NCBI GenBank assembly: GCA_016718805.1
Contig: JADKCP010000001.1
Coordinates: 744,001 to 808,000 of the forward strand
Direction: 5' to 3'
From: Bacteroidota bacterium
GTDB taxonomy: Bacteria > Bacteroidota > Bacteroidia > UBA4408
DNA: 64,000 bases
Shown: positions 8,571-16,119 of the stretch, piece by piece
Numbering within the stretch: the stretch's first letter is position 1
Layout of the letters: each line of letters starts with the position of its first letter
Made by a program: the position numbers and the translations under genes
Notes under the pieces: model-generated
What the model was told of the DNA's origin: nothing
The model's database searches: none
The model's input: the letters and a program-made list of their open reading frames with translations, nothing else

Positions 8571-9914
8571 TTAACGTGCATTTAGCATAGCTACTTCTCT
8601 ATCGGTTAAAAAGCGCCATTTTCCTCTTGGTAAATCCTTTTTGGATAATCCGGCAAAAAATACCCGATCCAATTTTTTTACTTCATAATTCAAGTGTTCA
8701 AAAATACGTCGAATTACTCTGTTTTTGCCTGAGTGCAATTCAATTCCAACTTCTTTTTTACTGCTAGCTCCGGTTACATAACTTATTTCGTCCACATGCA
8801 CCATTCCATCTTCTAATTCAACCCCTTCCAAAATTTTATGCATGTCCTCCTTTTTTAAAGGACGATCCAATTCAATGTGGTAAATTTTCTTTTTCTCGTA
8901 ACGCGGATGCGTAAGCTTTTTAGTGAGCTCTCCATCGTTGGTTAAAATTAATAAACCTGTCGAATTTCTATCTAAACGGCCTACCGGGTATACGCGTTCC
9001 TTGCAAGCGCCTTTAATTAGGTGCATCACAGTTTTACGTTCTAACGGATCATCGGCTGTGGTAATATAGTCTTTGGGTTTATTGAGTAGGAGGTATACAT
9101 TTTTTTCGCGGCGAATTCCTTGTCCTCCATACGCTACAATATCGGTTGCACTTACTTTGTACCCTAACTCACTCACAATTTTTCCGTTTACCGTAATAGC
9201 ACCGGTTTCAATTAATACATCGGCTTCACGGCGCGAACAAATTCCTGCATTGGCGATGTATTTATTTAAACGTACACTTCCGAATTGCAAATCACTTTCT
9301 TCGGCAGGTGCTTTTTTTGCGGTACTTATCCTAGCCCTCTTGGGTTTGGGGTTTTCATTTTCAGTAAATCGATCTTTTGATTTTCTGAAATTTTCGGGCG
9401 AATATTTTGATCCTTTGTTATCGTATTTTTGAACCGGGCGGCCACTATCCCAATTTTTTCGAACAGCTCTATCGCTTGAATTAGTTGATTCGCTGTTTAA
9501 ATCGTTTGATTTCTTAAACCAACTGTTTGCCTTTCCTTTATAAGCATCTGGTTTTGTTTGTTGGTCATCCGATGCAGGTCTATCAGAGTATTTTTTTACT
9601 GGCCTTTCGTTGTCCCAAGTTTTACCGCTTTTTGCAAAATTATTTTTATTGCCTGCTTTCGATTCAAATTTCGAAGGCTTAAATGGTTTTTCAGAACCCT
9701 TGTTTGTTTCACCGTAGCTTCTCGTAGGTTTACTTTCCTCGCTATAGGATTTACGCACAGGACGCGATTCATCAACCGGTTTATCAGCTGCTCGAAATCC
9801 TTTTTGTTGGTTCGATGAAGAAGTGTTGTTTGCTGCTGAACGATTGGTGTTTCCTCGGTAAGGACTTTTGGTGGGCCGATCGTTGTTTTTATTTCGGTTA
9901 AACTCTTTTGACAT
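8571..9914 (-). CDS. rluB: RluB/RsuA-type 23S rRNA pseudouridine synthase with long basic N-terminal extension
   Basis: A 447-residue protein. The C-terminal half is a complete RsuA/RluB-family pseudouridine synthase: S4 RNA-binding domain at about 214-260 (RLNKYIANAGICSRREAD), then a catalytic domain with the motif VGRLDRNSTGLL, where Asp315 is the expected catalytic residue. By family it should modify 23S rRNA; the exact site is inferred. The first 210 residues are low-complexity and rich in Lys, Arg, Ser, Asn and Pro, and are predicted disordered. They contain a degenerate element, D-x-x-RPV-x-K, at 48-55, 101-108 and 156-163. Such extensions are common in Bacteroidota RluB-like proteins. 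It starts 50 bases after yraN. Confidence 0.88.
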   Translation of the reverse strand: MSKEFNRNKNNDRPTKSPYRGNTNRSAANNTSSSNQQKGFRAADKPVDESRPVRKSYSEESKPTRSYGETNKGSEKPFKPSKFESKAGNKNNFAKSGKTWDNERPVKKYSDRPASDDQQTKPDAYKGKANSWFKKSNDLNSESTNSSDRAVRKNWDSGRPVQKYDNKGSKYSPENFRKSKDRFTENENPKPKRARISTAKKAPAEESDLQFGSVRLNKYIANAGICSRREADVLIETGAITVNGKIVSELGYKVSATDIVAYGGQGIRREKNVYLLLNKPKDYITTADDPLERKTVMHLIKGACKERVYPVGRLDRNSTGLLILTNDGELTKKLTHPRYEKKKIYHIELDRPLKKEDMHKILEGVELEDGMVHVDEISYVTGASSKKEVGIELHSGKNRVIRRIFEHLNYEVKKLDRVFFAGLSKKDLPRGKWRFLTDREVAMLNAR

Positions 9915-9964
9915 ACCAATAAATTAAGCGGTGAAGATACAAAAAATGAGCGTTAATCGATTAC

Positions 9965-10327
9965 TTACATTCCATCGTTAAATGCTGCTTCAATATGATT
10001 GATAGTTAGTGTATTATTGCTGAGTACTACTTCCAGTATGTCGAAACGTAATTCGCGGTCTAAATTTTTTACTTCTAGATAGGCTTCAGCTCCTTCAATA
10101 ATTTTTTGCTGTTTAGCAGCACCAACGAAATCGGCAGGACTACCAAAGTAGGTTGAGCTGCGTGTTTTAACTTCTAGTACAACTATAAACTCATTGTATT
10201 CGCAAACAATATCAAGTTCACTTTTTTCATACCGCCAATTAGTATCTAGAATTTTGTATCCCTTGGAAAGTAAGTATTCAACTGCTTTTAATTCACCGAA
10301 TTTGCCTGTATCATTATGAATTGCCAT
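9965..10327 (-). CDS. yraN: YraN/UPF0102 family nuclease-fold protein
   Basis: A 120-residue protein of the UPF0102/YraN family. The restriction-endonuclease-like core is visible: GKFGELKAVEYLLSKGY, then SELDIVCEYN and VVLEVKTRSS, giving the E...D...ExK pattern of this fold. Family members are suspected Holliday-junction or DNA-repair nucleases, but the function is not settled. The start codon overlaps the end of ldcA by 14 bases, which implies translational coupling. Confidence 0.88.
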   Translation of the reverse strand: MAIHNDTGKFGELKAVEYLLSKGYKILDTNWRYEKSELDIVCEYNEFIVVLEVKTRSSTYFGSPADFVGAAKQQKIIEGAEAYLEVKNLDRELRFDILEVVLSNNTLTINHIEAAFNDGM

Positions 10328-11225
10328 TTGCTGATACTGAGTTAATGCATACTTCTTCTAACACACTAAAGTGAATTTTATCGCCCAATAATAAGGGAAA
10401 ATTTACAGGAAGATGTCCTGATGGAAATCCAAAGCAAACAGGATAATCATATTCTTTTACTGCATCCAAAATTATTTCTTCAGGGCTTTGGCCGAAAGGA
10501 ATTAAATTATCTTTCATATCATTCATGCCTCCAATAATCAATCCGGCTAACTTAGCTAATTTTCCGGCGCGTTTCAAGCTTTGCAGCATGCGGTCGATAT
10601 GGTATAAATATTCATCTAAATCTTCTAAAAAGAGAATTTTTCCATCTGTATCACTATCGCTTACCGAACCGAGCAATGAATAAATTATTGATAAATTTCC
10701 TCCTATTAATATTCCTTCCGATTCACCTTTTCGATTCATTGGATGAGCCGCCACTTTGTATTGCTGTGTGCCCTCAAACAACATGCTCTTAATTTTTTCA
10801 AGCACTTCCTCCGGTGTTTTCTGAAAGTTAAAAGCCATTGGACTATGTAAAGTGGCTATTCCAAAATTCTTTTCAAGATGCGCGTGTAATACAGTAATAT
10901 CACTAAAACCAATAATCCATTTAGGATTTTTTGTAAGGGCAAAAAAATTAATTGCATCAACAATCCTTACTGTTCCGTATCCTCCTCGTGCAAACAAAAT
11001 TGCTTTTATACTTTCGTCATTAATTGCGTTTTGCAAATCGTTAGTGCGTTGCAAATCACTGCCTGCAAATTGATTGAATTGTTCAAATAAATTGTCGCCA
11101 AATTCCACAATTAATCCCCAACTTTTTAGCACTTCAACAGCTGAGTTAACTTCTTCCGGAAGTACTTTTCTCGCACTCGAAATGAGCATTACTTTATCAC
11201 CCTGTTTCAATCTTGGAGGCATCAT
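10314..11225 (-). CDS. ldcA: LD-carboxypeptidase, peptidase family S66
   Basis: A 303-residue cytoplasmic murein-recycling enzyme that removes the terminal D-alanine from L,D-tetrapeptides. Family S66 features: RGGYGTVRIVD, then the nucleophile motif IIGFSDIT (Ser108), a downstream acidic region ILFLEDLDEYLYHIDRML with the expected glutamate, and FGFPSGH with the catalytic histidine. Length matches the family. It heads a minus-strand cluster, overlaps yraN by 14 bases, and has a TATATTTG promoter box 18 bases upstream. Confidence 0.9.
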   Translation of the reverse strand: MMPPRLKQGDKVMLISSARKVLPEEVNSAVEVLKSWGLIVEFGDNLFEQFNQFAGSDLQRTNDLQNAINDESIKAILFARGGYGTVRIVDAINFFALTKNPKWIIGFSDITVLHAHLEKNFGIATLHSPMAFNFQKTPEEVLEKIKSMLFEGTQQYKVAAHPMNRKGESEGILIGGNLSIIYSLLGSVSDSDTDGKILFLEDLDEYLYHIDRMLQSLKRAGKLAKLAGLIIGGMNDMKDNLIPFGQSPEEIILDAVKEYDYPVCFGFPSGHLPVNFPLLLGDKIHFSVLEEVCINSVSANGNS

Positions 11226-11243
11226 ATTAAAAAAGTTTTACTG

Positions 11244-11251
11244 CAAATATA
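11244..11251 (-). promoter_or_regulatory. -7 promoter box of ldcA
   Basis: TATATTTG on the minus strand fits TAnnTTTG exactly. It ends 18 bases before the ldcA ATG and lies after the terminator of the upstream protease gene, so it is well placed to start the ldcA-yraN-rluB-like transcript. Confidence 0.6.
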
Positions 11252-11281
11252 AAATCCTATACACTAATTGACAGAAATAAA

Positions 11282-11320
11282 AAGGCCCTTCATTCTTTCT
11301 ATAATGAAGGGCCTTTTTTT
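11282..11320 (-). terminator. Rho-independent terminator of the large reprolysin gene
   Basis: A 13-bp perfect stem, AAGGCCCTTCATT (11282-11294) with AATGAAGGGCCTT (11303-11315), and an 8-base loop. T runs flank it on both strands. It lies 15 bases after the protease stop codon. Confidence 0.9.
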
Positions 11321-11334
11321 AAAATTTACAACAA

Positions 11335-14300
11335 TTATTCAACGATGAATTTTACTCGTTTAACTGTTGCTCCCATGCGCGCTTCCGCTAGATAAATACC
11401 TTTTGTAAAAGTGTATTCAGGTTTAATAGTAAAGTTGTTTTTATCGGCTAATTGACCTGAATTAGCATAAACTTTTTTACCCATCAAATCAAAAATAGCA
11501 AACTCTACATTCGCACCAATATCTTCAAATCCACTAATTTCTATTGATACTTCTTGATCTAGTGTAGATGGATTGGGGAAAACAGAAAGTGTAAACTCTT
11601 GTACAGGTTCCTCTAAAGTTACTTCTTCATTCTCTTTAAATGCGTAACGAGGAACTGTACCCGGTGTTACAATGGTACAAGCAGGACCATAAGCACTCCA
11701 AGCTCCACCCGCAAAGTAGGCTACTTCTACAGTGTAAGTTGAATTGGCCAACATATTTTGTTGTCCACAGCACAATAAAGTCCATGAAAATCTCCAATCA
11801 GTTAATGAAGAGTTACGTGTAAAGACTTTTGAATAGGAAGCTGGTCCTGTAATTTTATAGCGATAATTGCTTGCACCTGCTATGGCTACACAGTTAACAG
11901 CACTTGAGAAAGTGGGTAAAGCATAGTTTGAACAAAATGCCGGTTGAAGTGAAGTAATAGGTGCCGATGGAGTAGTAATGGTACAAACATTACCATAAGT
12001 ACCCCAAATACCACCTACAAGCGCTCTAACTTCAACATTATAGGTAGTTGAATATTGAGCAGCAAAGTTAGATGGCAACCAGGTTAAGCGATAATCAGTA
12101 CTTGAGTTATTGCGATATGCTTCATAAGAATAAGATAATGAAGTATTCGTAAATCGATATTGATAATTGGATGCTCCACTTACCGGAACACAAGTAAATG
12201 CAGTCGACATAGCAGGTAACACGGTAGCACAATTACTCAATTGTGTACTTGGGAAAGGTCCAACTGTTACCGGGCAAGCTGCTCCATAAGTTCCCCAAAT
12301 TCCACCAACAAGTGCAGCTACTGAAATGGAATATGTGGTTGCAAATTGTACACCGGGAGCCCATTTTAAACGGAAATCAGTTAAGCTTGAATTTCTTGTA
12401 TACACACTATTAAATCCAAGCGTACTATTTTCAACTTTATAGCGATAATTCGTAGCTCCAGCAACCGGATAAATAAATACCTGATCGTTCATAGTGGCAA
12501 CTGTACTGTTGCAAGAAGCTACAGTTAAGGTAGTTGTTCCTACGGTATTTTGAGCAAAGCTAGCACTTATAGTATGATTGGTTGTTACATTAGTAAAGGT
12601 GTATGAGGAAACAGCTCCTTGCGAAATTCCATCTACTAATACATCTTGAATAAAGTATCCGCCATTGGCACTAATGGAATAGGATTGATTTGTTCCACAA
12701 TTTACTGTTGTGCTGCCGGCAGGACTTACTGAGCCATTAGCTCCTGCACTGGCTAGTATAGTATAAGTGAGATTTATAAAAGTTACATCAATTGTATGTG
12801 ACGTATTAACATTGGTAAAGGTATATGAAGTTAGTGGTCCTTGTGAAATTCCATCCACACTTACATCCAAAATAGTATAACATGAATTTGGGGTAATTAA
12901 AAATGTTTGATTAGCTCCACCAGTAACATTCACAACTCCACTCGGTGATATATTTCCGTTCGCTCCGGCAGTAGCCGTTATTGTATGGTTTACAGTTTGG
13001 GCAACAAACGTAGCGCTAATAGTATGTGCGGCGGTTACATTAGTGAATGTATGTGAAGTAACAGCACCAATTGAAATTCCATCAACCAACACATCTAATA
13101 CATTAAAACCTAAATTAGGAGTAATGGTATAGGTTTGATTTGCTCCACAATTAACTGTTGTATTTAATGCAGGACTAATTGAGCCATCAGGACCGGCATT
13201 CGCTAGTATAGTATAAGTGAGTTGTACAAAAGTTGCTGTAATGGTATGTGATGCATTTACATTAGTAAAGGTATAAGATGGAAATGGTCCTTGTGAAATT
13301 CCATCCACAATTACATCCAAAATAGCATAACAGGAATTTGGTGTAATAATAAATGTTTGACTAGATCCACCTGTCACATTCACAGCTCCACTTGGCGAAA
13401 TACTACCATTTGCACCGGCAGAAGCTGTTATGGTAAAGTTTAGCACTTGCGCAACAAATGTTGCACTGATTGTATGTGGAGCAGTTACATTAGTAAATGT
13501 ATGTGAGGTAACTGCACCAATTGAAATTCCATCAACCATTACATCAAATACACTAAAACCAAAATTAGGAGTAATGGTGTAAGTTTGATTTGAACCACAA
13601 TTTACGCTGTTTATGCCGGAAGGTGAGATGCTACCATTTGAAGAAGCAGTCGCAGTAATTGAATAGGTTATTGGAGAAAAGCTTGCTTGAATTGTATGTG
13701 CAGCTGTAACATTTGTAAATGTAAAAGTTCCGCTACTCACTGCTGCAGGGTTGTTAACTCCATCAACTAAAACCGAAGCAATTTGAAAACATGGATTTGG
13801 GCTAATCGTAAAAGTTTGATTTGCTCCGGAAGCTACCGATACCGCACCGCTTGGCGAAATAGAACCATTTGCATTGGCACCGGCAGTTATAGTAAAGATT
13901 ACCGGTGCTGTAATTGCAAAATTGTTATTGGAAATATCAAAGAAAACATTTCCGTTTGCCTTTACCATAATTCGAGCAGTTGTGCTTTGTGAATTCGGAA
14001 TTAAAACACTCTCACTTCCATCATTTGGGGTATTGCTTAATATAGTGGTTGGATAAGTTAATCCACCATCGGTACTCAACAATATATCTACATTACTGCA
14101 ATTTACAGGCGCTACATTGGTGCCCGCTACACTCCAGGTAATGGTTTGTGTACTTAATGCTGGATAAGATATTCCAGTTGTGCTTGGGCTTGAAACCACA
14201 AATGGCCCAGCTGTACCATCAAAAGTGATAGTGCTGGTAGCGGATGCTGTACATCCATTTCCTGAATGGTTATCGCGTACAGTTAATCTAAAATTCATTG

Positions 14301-15846
14301 TCCTTGCAACACTTGGTAATACTTGCCAAGGATCATTGGTATTAGTACTAATGCTCGAAATAGTTGGAAAATACCAAGTAGGACTTAAAGTTGAACTAAA
14401 GCATCTGAAATTTGGACCACCGGTATTGGTTGATAAAGGTGATTGAGTGCTTACTTGATTGTCGAATTGGTCCCAATTGTAAGTCATCACATCTCCATCA
14501 GCATCGCTAGCAGTGCAGGTTAATGCAAAAGGTGTGCTTTTAGGAATCGTATGATTTCCGGTTGATGAAGAAATCACCGGTGAATTATTCGGAACTGAAA
14601 CTAAGGTTCTGCATCCAGCATTTGCTGAAGCAAGAAAGTTTGTTATTTCAATTAAATTAGATGAATGAAAGTTATCGATGCTATGAGCAGCAACGTCTGG
14701 AGCGCAAATACCTGCATAACCCATGATGGTTACTCCACTTCCTGTTTCCACTGCAAGTGCACGGTTGCAATTGTTGTTTTGAGTATGATTTCCACCAAAT
14801 TGATGCCCCATTTCATGTGCTACATAATCAATATCAAATGGATCTCCTACAGGAGCACCACTTCCTGTAACACCTCTCGCTTTACCGGTAGAACTACAAG
14901 GAGAATTTAGTTGTGCAATTCCTCCTCCACCGGTACTAAACACATGCCCTACATCGTAGTTGGCAGTTCCAATTACAGTTGTTAAATTACTTTGATTTTC
15001 ATTTAACATGGTGCTTCCACTGTTATTGGTGTATGGATCGGTTGCGCCATTTGTGTAAATAATTAAACTATTGTTTGCCACAAGATTAAAGTGTACTCCA
15101 AATTCTTTTTCATATACACCGTTAATTCTATTTACAGATACTACAATTGCCGCTAAAGCCAAGGGCACAGTTCCTCCGTGAAATGTGGTATATTCTCCCG
15201 TTGCAGCCATCGCTAGTCTAAAGTCACGACGCTGACAATCTCCAAACATCATTTCTGGTGTTGGTGTATTTTCATTTTTAAAAACACCTTCTAACTCTAA
15301 GGAATTTGTACTAGCATCTCCAACCAAACAATTCATTACTTTACCATTACGGTCAAAGTCTTTTTTATCATAAACCATTACTAAATTGGTAGTTTGATTG
15401 TTGTATGGATCGATATAGATTGTACCTTTTGCAGACAAGATCATTGCATGCAATCCTTTATCGGTAATGCTTAATTTTAAATATGCCGAAGGGTCAGTAA
15501 TACCTTTTCCCGTGTAAGTTTTAAAAGTTGGGAACTGAGCAGCTAATCCTGCTTCCATCATCGGCGATTCCTCCAAATCAAAATCAGCCCAGGTGCCATC
15601 TGGCATTGGTAGCTGCAATAAATATGTGTTTTGTACAGAGGCTGCAGTAAACTCTTTCGGAATGCTTTGCAAATAGTTTTTGGCCATTGAAAGATCAACC
15701 TTCATTGTTTTATACGTTGTGGCCTTAATTTGAGGAATAGATTTTACAGCGCTTTCTTCAACTTCTGTAAAAATTTGTTGGGTTTTATTGGCCAGTACAT
15801 TGTTTAAGAAGAAAAGGCCAAGTACTACTAAATAGATTTTTTTCAT
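11335..15846 (-). CDS. Large secreted reprolysin-type (M12B-like) zinc metalloprotease with T9SS sorting domain
   Basis: A 1503-residue exported protease. Order: signal peptide 1-19; pro-region to about 200; metalloprotease domain about 205-420 with the zinc motif HEMGHQFGGNH (His344, Glu345, His348, His354) and Met-turn IMGYAG; Ig-like segments; six repeats of about 76 residues at roughly 645-1100 resembling divergent InlB B-repeats (NGSISPSG ... VDGIS ... YTFTNV..SHTI.ATF); three repeats of about 100 residues ending GGIWGTYG..C.VT; and a T9SS type A sorting domain (LSVFPNPS ... KGIYLAEARMG). It is predicted to act outside the cell; the target is unknown. It is paralogous to the protease at 24813-27101. 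A terminator follows. Confidence 0.9.
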   Translation of the reverse strand: MKKIYLVVLGLFFLNNVLANKTQQIFTEVEESAVKSIPQIKATTYKTMKVDLSMAKNYLQSIPKEFTAASVQNTYLLQLPMPDGTWADFDLEESPMMEAGLAAQFPTFKTYTGKGITDPSAYLKLSITDKGLHAMILSAKGTIYIDPYNNQTTNLVMVYDKKDFDRNGKVMNCLVGDASTNSLELEGVFKNENTPTPEMMFGDCQRRDFRLAMAATGEYTTFHGGTVPLALAAIVVSVNRINGVYEKEFGVHFNLVANNSLIIYTNGATDPYTNNSGSTMLNENQSNLTTVIGTANYDVGHVFSTGGGGIAQLNSPCSSTGKARGVTGSGAPVGDPFDIDYVAHEMGHQFGGNHTQNNNCNRALAVETGSGVTIMGYAGICAPDVAAHSIDNFHSSNLIEITNFLASANAGCRTLVSVPNNSPVISSSTGNHTIPKSTPFALTCTASDADGDVMTYNWDQFDNQVSTQSPLSTNTGGPNFRCFSSTLSPTWYFPTISSISTNTNDPWQVLPSVARTMNFRLTVRDNHSGNGCTASATSTITFDGTAGPFVVSSPSTTGISYPALSTQTITWSVAGTNVAPVNCSNVDILLSTDGGLTYPTTILSNTPNDGSESVLIPNSQSTTARIMVKANGNVFFDISNNNFAITAPVIFTITAGANANGSISPSGAVSVASGANQTFTISPNPCFQIASVLVDGVNNPAAVSSGTFTFTNVTAAHTIQASFSPITYSITATASSNGSISPSGINSVNCGSNQTYTITPNFGFSVFDVMVDGISIGAVTSHTFTNVTAPHTISATFVAQVLNFTITASAGANGSISPSGAVNVTGGSSQTFIITPNSCYAILDVIVDGISQGPFPSYTFTNVNASHTITATFVQLTYTILANAGPDGSISPALNTTVNCGANQTYTITPNLGFNVLDVLVDGISIGAVTSHTFTNVTAAHTISATFVAQTVNHTITATAGANGNISPSGVVNVTGGANQTFLITPNSCYTILDVSVDGISQGPLTSYTFTNVNTSHTIDVTFINLTYTILASAGANGSVSPAGSTTVNCGTNQSYSISANGGYFIQDVLVDGISQGAVSSYTFTNVTTNHTISASFAQNTVGTTTLTVASCNSTVATMNDQVFIYPVAGATNYRYKVENSTLGFNSVYTRNSSLTDFRLKWAPGVQFATTYSISVAALVGGIWGTYGAACPVTVGPFPSTQLSNCATVLPAMSTAFTCVPVSGASNYQYRFTNTSLSYSYEAYRNNSSTDYRLTWLPSNFAAQYSTTYNVEVRALVGGIWGTYGNVCTITTPSAPITSLQPAFCSNYALPTFSSAVNCVAIAGASNYRYKITGPASYSKVFTRNSSLTDWRFSWTLLCCGQQNMLANSTYTVEVAYFAGGAWSAYGPACTIVTPGTVPRYAFKENEEVTLEEPVQEFTLSVFPNPSTLDQEVSIEISGFEDIGANVEFAIFDLMGKKVYANSGQLADKNNFTIKPEYTFTKGIYLAEARMGATVKRVKFIVE
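12530..13910. repeat. Six in-frame InlB-like repeats in the protease gene
   Basis: This stretch encodes six repeats of about 76 residues. Two unit types alternate. One has GG..QTF.ITPNSCY, with its cysteine in the middle. The other has VNCG.NQ.Y.I, with its cysteine near the front. DNA similarity is clearest between units of the same type, for example around 12840-13000 and 13280-13440, so the array may have grown as two-unit blocks. Confidence 0.75.
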
Positions 15847-16119
15847 ATGTTTATTGGATTAATTTAAAGGGTGTTTTGTAGTTAGTTGCAAGTGAATTAT
15901 AGTTTTATTAGTATCGTAAAAATAGCTTTTAGAATAAACTATAGAAAGCTAGCAAATCATTTTGTGAAGCAATTTATTAACAAAAGAAAGAACCTTACTA
16001 ACAAGATGTTTGTGATGGTAAGACAATAAAATACATTTCAGTAAACAAAAACTACACTTCATCTGAAAACACTTATTAATAGAAGTTTCAATAGTCAATT
16101 TTGGCAAAAAATTAGTACA
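15847..16119. other. Intergenic gap, divergent promoters not resolved
   Basis: This 273-base AT-rich gap separates the divergent protease and TonB-dependent receptor genes. I see no ORF, strong hairpin or exact TAnnTTTG box. CAATTTTGG, about 20 bases before the receptor ATG, is only a weak promoter-like match. Confidence 0.4.

Noticed and set aside
9558..9919. ORFs on both strands across the RluB-like N-terminus
   Set aside because: They are shadows of a low-complexity coding region with biased base use, without starts, families or context.
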